A DNA stretch of 64,000 nucleotides from Phycisphaerae bacterium (GTDB taxonomy: Bacteria > Planctomycetota > Phycisphaerae > Phycisphaerales > SM1A02), in the NCBI GenBank assembly GCA_002717655.1, contig PBAY01000036.1:32142-96141 (forward strand), in the 5' to 3' direction. A program made the translations under genes and the position numbers. Positions 16,925-25,513 of this stretch are shown one piece after another. The notes under the pieces are model-generated. The model was not told where the DNA came from. It searched no databases and was given only the letters and a program-made list of their open reading frames with translations. How positions within the stretch are numbered: the first letter of the stretch is position 1; each line of letters opens with the position of its first letter.

Positions 16925-18427
16925 TCAACGGCCGCCCCGGCCCCCACGGCCACCGCGACCCCCGCCTCGGTCACCCCCTCGGCCACCTGAACCACCACGA
17001 CGGCCACCGGCTCCGTCTCGAGCAGGTGACGATCTGACCATCGAGAGCTTGTCGTATCGAGTCTGACCGATGATGCCCAGCAGACGCTCGAGCATGCCTG
17101 CCTCCCATTTCTGCAGCGATTCACGGCTGCTATTGGAGGTCTCTCTCCATTGCCTGGCCATCGTCTCCTCTTCGGAGAAGATCTGCTGTGCGGTTCTGAG
17201 TCGGGTATTCAGCAGTCGATTGGCTTCCTGATTCTTCCATTCGGACTGTGTTCGCATCGCAAAGTCCGACATCCAGCCTGCAGCCTCACTTCGCAAATCT
17301 GAAACAGCCGACTTCATGTCTTCCTCCATTGGAACTCGACTGGACATGGCTTCATCGCATGAGCGAAGGACTCGGCCGCGTGCGTAGATGGTTGGATAGA
17401 CCTGCTTGTACAGGTCTTCCTGAAAGGACTGCCCCTCATCACCGCCAATGGCGTCTGCGATCTGGATGATGTAATCCAAATTCACATCACGCACCATTTC
17501 CCTCGCTGCCAATTCGGCCTGTGATGCGGCAATCCAGGCGGAGACGGAACGACTGCTGCCAGCCGTCACATACTGTTGGAGGATTGAATTGAACTGCTGC
17601 GCACGATCACGAAGCGTGTTGCCCGCAGCTTCCTTCCACTGATCCAGGACTGGCTGAACACGTGCCCTGGTCTCATCGTCCATCACACGAGATCGAAGCA
17701 TGCCCGCCAGATCAATGGTCTCGCCCCCCAGTTCTCCACGAGTGATATCTCGCGAGAGCAGGATCTGGCCCATGACCTCCGGCAACCTCATCCGCTGCTC
17801 AGGCTCCAGGAACGCACCCAGCCCTGCTTCGAATGCCTCTTGCAGCAGTTGCCTTTCGGCAACCCATGATTGCAGCGCTTCGGTGTACTCCGAGAAATAT
17901 CGACTCCAATCGATGGCCTCCGCACGGGCTGTTTCCAGCGCAAGAATCTCGTCCTGCAGCTCCTTCATGTCCTCATTCATCATGGTCCGCATGGCGGCCG
18001 GGTCATCTCTGAATTCACCCGCACGCCGTCGCTTGTCATAACTGGTCCGGATATCTCTCAACTTCTTACGGATGACCTCTTCACGCTGCTCGATCTCCTC
18101 GGCTTCAGGAGTCATCGGGCTCAGTTCAGAAATTCTGGACTGATAAGCAGTGGAGGCCTCCCGGAAATCATCCTGATAGGAGGAGAGCAGCATCTCCACC
18201 ACAATCAGATTGTCCTCACTGATCTGAAGCGCTTCTGCAAGCCTGTTCAAATCCGACACTTGCCACAAGGGCCTCAGCTGCCCCAGATCAGGCATGCGGA
18301 TGTCCTGAATTCTTGATGGGCTTGAGCCGGACGGACGTCGATCGCGAGGAGACGTCTGACCTGTTGCCAGTTCAGGAATCACAAATACAAACGCCAGCAG
18401 AACGATCAAGGACCAACGCGAAGACAT
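16925..18427 (-). CDS. Secreted helical protein with Gly-Arg-rich C-terminal tail, function unknown
   Basis: ATG 18427 gives 500 residues and a signal peptide (MSSRWSLIVLLAFVFVIPEL, cleavage near ATGQ). A GGAGGGGAG site lies upstream; an in-frame TTG six codons earlier is unlikely. The body is highly helical and acidic. It carries the module shared with the genes at 1286 and 18490: LAEALQISEDNLIVVEMLLS followed by SYQDDF near residue 55, and later PEQRMRLPEVMGQILLSRDI with LAGMLRSRVMDDETRARV. The last 25 residues are almost entirely G and R in GGR/GGRGG repeats. Such tails bind RNA or anionic polymers in other contexts, which is striking for an exported protein. There is no catalytic motif. 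It precedes the radical SAM gene in convergent orientation, 9 bp between stops. Confidence 0.75.
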   Translation of the reverse strand: MSSRWSLIVLLAFVFVIPELATGQTSPRDRRPSGSSPSRIQDIRMPDLGQLRPLWQVSDLNRLAEALQISEDNLIVVEMLLSSYQDDFREASTAYQSRISELSPMTPEAEEIEQREEVIRKKLRDIRTSYDKRRRAGEFRDDPAAMRTMMNEDMKELQDEILALETARAEAIDWSRYFSEYTEALQSWVAERQLLQEAFEAGLGAFLEPEQRMRLPEVMGQILLSRDITRGELGGETIDLAGMLRSRVMDDETRARVQPVLDQWKEAAGNTLRDRAQQFNSILQQYVTAGSSRSVSAWIAASQAELAAREMVRDVNLDYIIQIADAIGGDEGQSFQEDLYKQVYPTIYARGRVLRSCDEAMSSRVPMEEDMKSAVSDLRSEAAGWMSDFAMRTQSEWKNQEANRLLNTRLRTAQQIFSEEETMARQWRETSNSSRESLQKWEAGMLERLLGIIGQTRYDKLSMVRSSPARDGAGGRRGGSGGRGGDRGGGRGGRGGRGGR

Positions 18428-18489
18428 GAGAGAACTCCCCTCCAAACGGACAACGGACTTGAACTCAATTCAATACCAAAACCATTCAA

Positions 18490-19938
18490 CTACTGACCAC
18501 GTCTCATCAGTTCGTCCCAATACACAACATTCATGTTTCTTGATGCCGAAGCAGGAACGGGGCCACGCCTTGGATCACCACTGCGTGGAGTACGCAGACG
18601 GCCAGGCACCTGCCCATAGATCTGATCCGAAACCAACTGCTGGATCTGCTGGTTGTAATCAAGGTCGATCTGAAGACCTGCCTGAAGATGATCTCTCCAT
18701 CCAATCAGACTCTGGGGCGTCATGTTCAATCCGTTCAGCCAGGTGGGATACACCAGCATCACGATGTTCGACTCCAGTTCATAGCGAAGTCGATCCTGCT
18801 CCTGCTCTGGTCGCAATTCAATCGCGACCAGACGCCAGATGTCTTTTTCCGACTTGTAGTTCTCCTGAATCTGATTCAGTGCCTCGACGACCTCAGAATC
18901 AAACTCCATGTTCTTCAGCAGATACCCGATCGTCATGGTCGGAGGGTCACCTCGATGGAGATCCGGAAAGATCTCCTTCAGGGCATACGCCCGAAACCTG
19001 TCACGCTCGACGCCTTCAGGTATAGCTTCACAGATGAGATTCAACCACTGCAGGTTGTAGTCAACCAGATCGCCACGAGCTCGCAACTGACGGTCGATCA
19101 GGGAAAGCACCGTACGCATGTCGGTGCGGTCTCTGGAATCAAGAAGATCGGGAGTGGTCGTTGCCAGGATCTCATCCCGATTTCGAAGAAGTTCGTCATA
19201 GCCCATGGCATATTCAAGCCGCTTGTTGCGAAGACGCTTGAAAAGATCCGAATCCGCACCAAAGTGATTTGAAAGCAGAAGATCAAGATCAGTCTCTTCA
19301 CCCCGGAACTGTTCCCGCCATGCCGAATTCAATCTGCGTATGGCACGATCGACCGCCTCCCAATGCGAAGATCCCACACCTTTGATCAATGAGAATTCAG
19401 CCAACAACTCTGCCTCAAGCTGCTGACGCCGCACACCCCAACCCTTGAGAAGCGAGGTTCGCTCCGTCGTGGGGAGGACCCCTACATTGGAAAGCTCCAA
19501 CTCACGCCGAATAATCTTGTTGATGCGTTCACGACGTTCCCTGCTATTCGTCGATGTCGTGCCCAGCTTGGTTGGATCCGCCTTTATTTTCATGGCATCT
19601 CTGGCGTCTCTGCGGATCTGATTACGATCATTCAGGTCAGGCATCTGCTCCTGATCGCCCCCGCCTGCTTCTCGCAACGCCGCCTGAACCTGCTCAGATT
19701 CGGCCTGAAACTGTTCGACATATCGATCAATCAGAATCTCAACAAGAACCCGTTCATCATCGGCCAGCCCGAGCTCCTCAGCGATCGCCGCAGCATCTCT
19801 CTGAAGATACGAGGGATAGAAAAGACCTCGCTCCATATCTCCGAAATAGGGACCACCAACCTGAGCAGATGCTTGAGCCGTACCAAGGAAGGCAAGCAAG
19901 GCCGCTACCATTCGCAACCATTGAATTCCGGGCTTCAT
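18490..19938 (-). CDS. Secreted helical protein, paralogue of the neighbouring gene, function unknown
   Basis: ATG 19938 gives 482 residues with a signal peptide (MKPGIQWLRMVAALLAFLGT, cleavage near ASAQ) and GAGGAAAG upstream. The frame extends 12 codons further without a ribosome site. It contains the shared module at the N-terminus (IAEELGLADDERVLVEILID, then RYVEQF) and a second one mid-protein: WEAVDRAIRRLNSAWREQ, then LDLLLSNHF and GYDELLRNRDEIL. No enzyme motif is visible. It lies 62 bp upstream of its paralogue on the same strand, suggesting a two-gene unit from tandem duplication. The divergent region 19939-20094 separates it from the flavoprotein gene. Confidence 0.75.
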   Translation of the reverse strand: MKPGIQWLRMVAALLAFLGTAQASAQVGGPYFGDMERGLFYPSYLQRDAAAIAEELGLADDERVLVEILIDRYVEQFQAESEQVQAALREAGGGDQEQMPDLNDRNQIRRDARDAMKIKADPTKLGTTSTNSRERRERINKIIRRELELSNVGVLPTTERTSLLKGWGVRRQQLEAELLAEFSLIKGVGSSHWEAVDRAIRRLNSAWREQFRGEETDLDLLLSNHFGADSDLFKRLRNKRLEYAMGYDELLRNRDEILATTTPDLLDSRDRTDMRTVLSLIDRQLRARGDLVDYNLQWLNLICEAIPEGVERDRFRAYALKEIFPDLHRGDPPTMTIGYLLKNMEFDSEVVEALNQIQENYKSEKDIWRLVAIELRPEQEQDRLRYELESNIVMLVYPTWLNGLNMTPQSLIGWRDHLQAGLQIDLDYNQQIQQLVSDQIYGQVPGRLRTPRSGDPRRGPVPASASRNMNVVYWDELMRRGQ

Positions 19939-20094
19939 GTTCAATCTTTCCTCTGCAATGAAACTACTTTCCATCCAACCTCAGACCACGACTGTGATAC
20001 AACCCTATTGTGTACAGCCTGCAGGAGCAGATCCTCTTCAGGCTGCATGAAGAACTCGTCCCCAGCCACCTGCATAGTCTATGCCACCCAAATC

Positions 20095-21120
20095 ATGCCA
20101 GCGAAACATGTCCTGATCATTGGTGCAGGCCCCATTGGCCTTGAAACCGCTGCCACTCTCCAGGAGGCAGGGCTCTCTGTCACATGCGTAGACGAGGGGC
20201 CCATTGGCGGAACAATCTACTCCTTGTTTCCGCCAATGACTCGCTTTTTCAGTTCTCCAGAGCGGCTCGCGATCGCCGGCATCGACCTGCAGGTTGCTGC
20301 CCAGGAAAAAGCCACCCGTGAGGAATATCTGGCCTATCTGCGAAGTGTCGTCCATACGCGAGCGTTGCCCGTGAAGACCTATGAAAAGGTCACCGAGGCC
20401 AACCACGATGGCCGGTCCTGGCATGTGACAACACGCGGCCGAGGCGGACAGCTGTCCATCCATGAGGCAAGTCATGTCGTCCTCGCCTTTGGAGGAACCC
20501 ACCAAAGTCGGCGGCTTGGCATCCCCGGTGAAGACCTTCCACATGTCGATCGTCACCTCGGCGATCCTCATCGTTTCTTCGGCCGCAAGGTCACGATCGT
20601 CGGCGGCAAGAACAGTGCTGCTGAAGCCGCCTTGAGATGCTGGCGAGTGGGCGCAGAGGTAACCATCATCCATCGCGGCGATGGCCTTCATGAACGTGTG
20701 AAATACTGGATCAGGCCAGAATTGCAGTCTCTGATCGACGAAGGTCGGGTCAAGGCATGCTTCAATTCAACGGTTACATCGATTGAGCCTGATTCCATTC
20801 AGGTGAAGACCAATGGTCTTGAACAGACCATCGAATGCCAGGACGTCTTGGTCATGATTGGCTATCAGCAGGACCCAACCCTGCTGAAGATGTTTGGCGT
20901 TGACTATGACGGACCGCAGTCAGCCCCTGTGCACGACCCCGTGACGATGCAGACCAATTCCAACGCGGTCTATGTCGCAGGCACTGCCATCGCTGGAACA
21001 CAACAGAGATTCCGGACCTACATTGAGAATTGCCATGTCCATGGTGGCCGTATTGCCGCAGCCATTCTTGGCAACCCCCCTCCTCCGGAAGTTCCAGCAA
21101 GGGTTCTTCCCGAATCCTGA
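20095..21120 (+). CDS. YpdA-like FAD/NAD(P) oxidoreductase lacking the usual cysteine
   Basis: ATG 20095 places the FAD-binding fingerprint HVLIIGAGPIGLETAATL at the very N-terminus of 341 residues, as expected. The longer frame upstream runs back into the divergent gene. The second nucleotide site is KVTIVGGKNSAAEAALRC. Overall similarity by eye is to the YpdA family of putative bacillithiol-disulfide reductases: TIYSLFPPMTRFFSSPERLA early, and a C-terminal AGTAIAGTQQRFRTYIENCH. In YpdA the first glycine-rich loop is GxGPCGL with an active-site cysteine; here that position is isoleucine. The true reductant or substrate is therefore open. No ribosome site is clear. Confidence 0.75.
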   Translation: MPAKHVLIIGAGPIGLETAATLQEAGLSVTCVDEGPIGGTIYSLFPPMTRFFSSPERLAIAGIDLQVAAQEKATREEYLAYLRSVVHTRALPVKTYEKVTEANHDGRSWHVTTRGRGGQLSIHEASHVVLAFGGTHQSRRLGIPGEDLPHVDRHLGDPHRFFGRKVTIVGGKNSAAEAALRCWRVGAEVTIIHRGDGLHERVKYWIRPELQSLIDEGRVKACFNSTVTSIEPDSIQVKTNGLEQTIECQDVLVMIGYQQDPTLLKMFGVDYDGPQSAPVHDPVTMQTNSNAVYVAGTAIAGTQQRFRTYIENCHVHGGRIAAAILGNPPPPEVPARVLPES

Positions 21121-21121
21121 T

Positions 21122-21490
21122 TCAACCACGCGCTTCAAGTATGGAGGGCCAATGCTGAATTCGAGCGATGAACAACCGATCAAAATGAACCGTCATGAGA
21201 TCGATGCGCACGAAGTGTCTGGGATACCGTGCGGCAATCTGACGAGCCGAACGCCGAAGGCACCGCTGTTTGGCACCATCGATCCGTCTGAAGAGATCTC
21301 CCTCACGGGTTGCCGTTGACTTGACTTCAATACATGCCAGGATTCGACCGTCAGGAGATTCCGCAATGATGTCGATCTCATCGTGTCCAATTCTTGGATT
21401 TCTACTGAGCAGATTCCAGCCTCGACGACGAAGCCATCGACAAGCCTGGCGCTCACCACGATCGCCTAGATCACCAGATCTGAAGAACAT
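21122..21490 (-). CDS. yraN: YraN/UPF0102 family protein
   Basis: The 122 residues match the UPF0102 pattern: GERQACRWLRRRGWNLLSRN, then the nuclease-like core DEIDIIAESPDGRILACIEVKS, then a basic helix with RRSARQIAARYP. The D-(x)n-E-x-K arrangement resembles the PD-(D/E)xK nuclease fold, but no activity is firmly established for the family. It converges on the YpdA-like gene and lies 27 bp downstream of the SurA-like lipoprotein gene stop, so it may belong to that transcript. Confidence 0.88.
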   Translation of the reverse strand: MFFRSGDLGDRGERQACRWLRRRGWNLLSRNPRIGHDEIDIIAESPDGRILACIEVKSTATREGDLFRRIDGAKQRCLRRSARQIAARYPRHFVRIDLMTVHFDRLFIARIQHWPSILEARG

Positions 21491-21517
21491 GAAAAACAGC
21501 GTCCCCGGCAGCCAGAA

Positions 21518-22768
21518 TCAACGACCTTCTGGATACCTTGAGAATGCAATGCCGATCACACGCATCTGCATGTCCTCGATATTGTCGTAGATACCCTTCT
21601 TGAGAAGCCCTTCGATGTACTGCTGTCGTGCACGCATCATCCGCTTACCAAGAATCTCGGACTGCAAGGCGCTCTGCACTTCTGGATCGTACAGGTCATA
21701 GTGCTGGGGACGAGTGATCTCGATCACACTGACCCAGATCGTGTACGCATTGCGCACAAAGGACTTCGAGGTCTCACCGGGACCAAGCCCCTTGAGATGT
21801 TCCTTGTAGAAGTCAGCCACTTCGATATCAGTGACTCCACCCTTTCCCATCTTGAAGGTATCCCAGACTCCACCGTCTGACACACCGGCCCAGGTTGCCA
21901 CGGTTTCAAACGTGTCACCAGCAGCCAGCATTGCCTGCACGGTCTTGATCTTGTCTTCATTCCCCTCCGTACGAATACGGATGCGTCCGAGCATCACGGA
22001 AGGATCAGGCTGATACTGTGCCTTTCGAGCATTGTAGAGACGCTCCACATCCTTCCAGGACATCATCACATTCGGCTGAATCTTTTCCTGCATCAAGGAG
22101 CGAATGAGCAACTGGTCTTCCTGCAACTGCAGATATTCATCCCAGGTCAGCCCCTCTTCCTGCATGATCTGTCGCTCGGCTTCTCCCCTGACACCCCCTC
22201 GTTCACCAACGAGCTCCTCACGCAGATTCTGCATGAACGCCATCAAGCCAGTCTGCTCATCAGCACTCAGACCTGCACGCGCTTCGGATAAGTACAGCTC
22301 ATTCAGAATCAATTCCTGAAGCTGCGATCGAACAAGTCTTACCAGAACCCCCTGAAACTCCTTCCAGGGGAGCGAGGCATATTCCGCATTCAACTGATCG
22401 GCAATTGGTCCCAGCACTTCATCGGCATAGATCGGCCGCCCATTCACCTGACCGATCAGACTGTCGACGATCACACACTCACCAGGAGCAATCTCCACAT
22501 CGAAGAACGTCTCCATGGAGTCATCCATCGGAGTTGGATAATAGATCGGCTCAGCTGGCCTCAGCCCGGCTGATTCCAAGGCATCCTTGGCCTCGGTCTC
22601 GGACAAGGACATGTCTGATTGGAGGGACTGATCCGAAAAGTCCGCAATGGCCAGTCGTGACCCTGTCATCTGGGCACTACTGCATGCCGTAAGCAGTGCC
22701 ACTCCGGCAAGGAGCACCGTATTCACGATGGTTCGGGCCACAATGGGGGTAGTTCGTAATTGAATCAC
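21518..22768 (-). CDS. SurA/PpiC-like periplasmic foldase lipoprotein
   Basis: The 416-residue protein starts with a lipoprotein signal (MIQLRTTPIVARTIVNTVLL, then LTAC with the lipobox cysteine at about residue 29). Residues 75-220 look like the helical SurA-type chaperone region (IGQVNGRPIYADEVLGPIAD opens it). Residues 240-340 resemble a parvulin-type domain (MLGRIRIRTEG, then MLAAGDTFETVATWAG). The parvulin part is divergent and may be catalytically dead. Such proteins assist folding of outer-membrane or exported proteins, which fits a genome with large secreted proteins. It is divergent from the DUF1844 gene; the start regions overlap only if the longest frame of that gene is used. Confidence 0.7.
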   Translation of the reverse strand: MIQLRTTPIVARTIVNTVLLAGVALLTACSSAQMTGSRLAIADFSDQSLQSDMSLSETEAKDALESAGLRPAEPIYYPTPMDDSMETFFDVEIAPGECVIVDSLIGQVNGRPIYADEVLGPIADQLNAEYASLPWKEFQGVLVRLVRSQLQELILNELYLSEARAGLSADEQTGLMAFMQNLREELVGERGGVRGEAERQIMQEEGLTWDEYLQLQEDQLLIRSLMQEKIQPNVMMSWKDVERLYNARKAQYQPDPSVMLGRIRIRTEGNEDKIKTVQAMLAAGDTFETVATWAGVSDGGVWDTFKMGKGGVTDIEVADFYKEHLKGLGPGETSKSFVRNAYTIWVSVIEITRPQHYDLYDPEVQSALQSEILGKRMMRARQQYIEGLLKKGIYDNIEDMQMRVIGIAFSRYPEGR

Positions 22769-22855
22769 GATTTCGATTCTACCCTGCCACGGCGAGACAC
22801 GATGCCAGCGTATACTTACATCTTCGCCCTGCCATTCCGCACAAGGACCCCATTC

Positions 22856-23299
22856 ATGTCTACAGAAGAAACACCCAAGATTCAGGTTGACTCCGATTGG
22901 AAGGCCGAAGCACAGGCCGAGAAGGAAAAGCTGGCTGCCGCCGAGCAGGAACAGGGCGAGAAGGACCCACGAGCCCTGCCACCGGCGGATTTCAAGGGCC
23001 TGATGGGCGTTCTGGCCTCACAGGCCATGATGGGGCTTGGCATGGTTCAGGACCCCGGCGGCAAGGGTGTCATGGTTGATCTGGAGGGATCCAAGTTCGC
23101 CATCGATCTACTCGCTGTCATCGAAGAGAAGACCAAGGGAAATCTCAGCGATGAAGAAGACAAGGAACTCACCCAGCTGTTGAGTGAGCTCAGGTCAAGA
23201 TTCGTGCAGATTACTCAGCTCATCGCTCAGCAGGCAGCTGCTCCCGCGGGAGACATGCCGGCCGGTGGTACACCCAAGGACACGATCATCACCCCCTGA
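22856..23299 (+). CDS. DUF1844 family protein
   Basis: ATG 22856 follows AAGGA by 8 nt and gives 147 residues. The segment FKGLMGVLASQAMMGLGMVQ and the following FAIDLLAVIEEKTKGNLSDE match the DUF1844 pattern of a short helical protein of unknown function. The N-terminal third is charged (EKEKLAAAEQEQGEKD). The C-terminus is low complexity (Gln, Ala, Pro, Gly). No enzymatic motif is visible and it is probably cytoplasmic. It converges on the GT-C-like membrane protein gene. Confidence 0.8.
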   Translation: MSTEETPKIQVDSDWKAEAQAEKEKLAAAEQEQGEKDPRALPPADFKGLMGVLASQAMMGLGMVQDPGGKGVMVDLEGSKFAIDLLAVIEEKTKGNLSDEEDKELTQLLSELRSRFVQITQLIAQQAAAPAGDMPAGGTPKDTIITP

Positions 23300-23306
23300 T
23301 CGGCGT

Positions 23307-24632
23307 CTACCAAAGCCAGCTGGAAGCAGATCCGGCAAGGATCACACTCAGGCCCACGGCCTGGAGTATCCATGCCCAGCGTGGCAACATGGCAACCCAG
23401 AGCACCGGCATCGCCGCCGTCCAGGCGAGCAGGAAACGGTCGAACACGTAACCCTGAATCGAAAGATAGGTTGCCCAGGCCCCAAGAATGCCGAAGAACT
23501 GAAGTCGAGCAAGCGTTGCCACTCCCTTGTCACTCCGCTCACCGAACGCCATGGCGCCAAAGGCGCCGAGCCCACCCAGACCAATGCATGACAGGATTGA
23601 GATCACCATCCAATGTTGTGATTCCGCCAATCCTGTTGCCATCACAAGCGATCGCGTCGGACCCTGGAAATACGAATCAGCTCGCACCTCTCCCCAGACA
23701 TGTGGGTCGATCAGATCCGGCACGGCAAACAGACCAAGAAGCAGTCCGATGATCATGCCCAGCGGTGCCAGATACCAGCAGGTGAGATAGCGATATCTCC
23801 AGAACCAGAGCAGTAGGAAGATGCCGAAAGGAATCACGAAGGTTGCGCTGAGATACGTCAGGCTTTCAAAGCGAAGGCCGAAGCTGTGCATCACCTGATA
23901 GTCGGAACTGACCACACCTCCCCAGCGAACCCAGAGCGGAATGCGCAGCAACCCAGCCAGAAGCGATGCCAGCCACCATGGCCAGCTCCGGAAACCATCT
24001 CGCCAGGCCATGGCTAGACAGACACCGCCAGCAAGCGGTACGACATGAACACGGCTGTACAGAAGGATGGCCAGAAGTACGCCATAGATGATCGGCCCAG
24101 CGATCGGAACGCCACCTCGATGACGATCACCAGCGCCCCAAAGCACTGCCGCAAGCATGCAGGCCACACCCATCACATAGGACGGCTCCCCCATGACCAA
24201 TTGAGAAACAACCAGTTCAAATGGCAGAAGAATGAGCCCTGCTGCCACCAGAGGCCAGCATGGTGGAGGTATGCCACATCGAAGCGCGAGGAAGGCCATG
24301 GGGATCATGGTCAGAATCAGGAAGATGAGTGAGAACAGGCGGATCCTGTTCAGGTCATCTCCGACGAATCCAGCCCACCAGGCATAGGGCCAGATCATCG
24401 CCGGCCCCTTGGTTTCCTGAAAATCGATTGCGGTCTCCACGCTCCAACCACGATCCACCAGATCCTGGATCGGAATCATGATGTATTCCTCATCCCAGGT
24501 TCGATCCATGTCCAGAATGCCGGACTGCCAGCGAAGTCCGAATGCCACCACCGTCACGATCGCGATGGAAAACAGCATCCAGGGAAACCAGGAAGCCCTT
24601 GTATCTTCCAAGCTTGTTCGCTCCATGGACAT
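23307..24632 (-). CDS. Polytopic membrane protein, GT-C/GT39-like glycosyltransferase candidate
   Basis: The 441 residues hold about 10-12 hydrophobic segments. The first loop after TM1 carries TWDEEYI, resembling the DE motif of GT-C glycosyltransferases that use polyprenyl-phosphate sugars, and ETKGPAMIWPYAW follows. The ATG overlaps the stop of the FkbM gene (TGATG, 1 bp), so it is coupled in the hemW-fkbM operon. A role in transferring a sugar to an extracytoplasmic glycan or lipid is inferred. Sequence conservation to any named enzyme is too weak to go further. Confidence 0.6.
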   Translation of the reverse strand: MSMERTSLEDTRASWFPWMLFSIAIVTVVAFGLRWQSGILDMDRTWDEEYIMIPIQDLVDRGWSVETAIDFQETKGPAMIWPYAWWAGFVGDDLNRIRLFSLIFLILTMIPMAFLALRCGIPPPCWPLVAAGLILLPFELVVSQLVMGEPSYVMGVACMLAAVLWGAGDRHRGGVPIAGPIIYGVLLAILLYSRVHVVPLAGGVCLAMAWRDGFRSWPWWLASLLAGLLRIPLWVRWGGVVSSDYQVMHSFGLRFESLTYLSATFVIPFGIFLLLWFWRYRYLTCWYLAPLGMIIGLLLGLFAVPDLIDPHVWGEVRADSYFQGPTRSLVMATGLAESQHWMVISILSCIGLGGLGAFGAMAFGERSDKGVATLARLQFFGILGAWATYLSIQGYVFDRFLLAWTAAMPVLWVAMLPRWAWILQAVGLSVILAGSASSWLW

Positions 24633-25513
24633 CAGGATGAGTTCTCTCTTCGAACAGCCAGCAAGTTCACATAGGAACGACCCGGACAGGCCTCATCGAT
24701 CTGGGCAGGAGTAGCTGGGATGGAATTGGCCCCTGCTTCATCAAGGATGAAGAGATCAAATCCCGCCTGATCAAGATCCGACAGAAGCGAAGAGGGGTCA
24801 GCACCTGCAGCTCGGAGCATCCAAGGCGTGTATTCCATGATGATCCGCATGGCTGGGCTCTGGCTGATCACCGCTGACATGCCCGACAGCACGTTGGCTT
24901 CCGCACCCTGCACATCGATCTTCACGAGATCAACCGCATCAATTCCAGCTGATTCGCAATACCCATCGACCGTAACGACCTGGACTGGAACTCCTCCTGA
25001 TTTGGGTTGACCCCGATAGAGCCTGTGGTCACCTGTATTGAAGGAGGAAAGCTGCAACGTCATCTCGCCTTCAACATCTGATACGGCAGCAGCCACAACC
25101 GTCACATTGTCCAGATCATTGTCCTGGACATTCGTCTGCAGCAAACTCCGGTTGCCGGGATGAGGCTCGAATGCAATCACTCGGCCGGTCGGTCCGATCT
25201 TTCTTGCAACAGGCAGCGAGTAGAGACCCACATGAGCACCGATATCAAGAAAGACCATCCCAGGCTCAAGACCATCAAGACAGACCCCGCGAGCAAATGG
25301 CTCATAGGTACCGGTCGAATGCAATTCCAATGTGACACCGAAATCTCTGGGATCAACACGGAATGATTGGCCCTCGAGCTGGACCTGATCTGGATGACGG
25401 CGGGCGAGCAACCAGAGCCCCAGACGCCGAACCGGACCGACACGCTCCAATACTGGACGCAAAAGAGGAGCGAATCCGTCCCGCATCCGATTGAATAGTC
25501 GTGATCCACTCAT
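24632..25513 (-). CDS. FkbM-family SAM-dependent methyltransferase
   Basis: This 293-residue class I methyltransferase has the SAM motif MVFLDIGAHVGLYSLPVA near residue 88, VIAFEPHPGNRSLLQTNV after it, and the FkbM-type VDLVKIDVQGAEANVLSGM. The family O-methylates hydroxyls of polyketides and sugars, and many members sit in cell-surface glycan clusters. It overlaps hemW by 4 bp upstream and the GT-C-like gene by 1 bp downstream. Its partnership with a glycosyltransferase suggests glycan methylation. No membrane segment is visible. Confidence 0.88.
   Translation of the reverse strand: MSGSRLFNRMRDGFAPLLRPVLERVGPVRRLGLWLLARRHPDQVQLEGQSFRVDPRDFGVTLELHSTGTYEPFARGVCLDGLEPGMVFLDIGAHVGLYSLPVARKIGPTGRVIAFEPHPGNRSLLQTNVQDNDLDNVTVVAAAVSDVEGEMTLQLSSFNTGDHRLYRGQPKSGGVPVQVVTVDGYCESAGIDAVDLVKIDVQGAEANVLSGMSAVISQSPAMRIIMEYTPWMLRAAGADPSSLLSDLDQAGFDLFILDEAGANSIPATPAQIDEACPGRSYVNLLAVRRENSS

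Noticed and set aside
16925..17066. Plus-strand frame rich in proline and arginine opposite the Gly-Arg tail
   Set aside because: It is the mirror of the GGR repeat coding sequence on the minus strand and has no independent support.
20095..21120. Annotation as thioredoxin reductase
   Set aside because: No CxxC redox pair is present between or after the nucleotide-binding loops.
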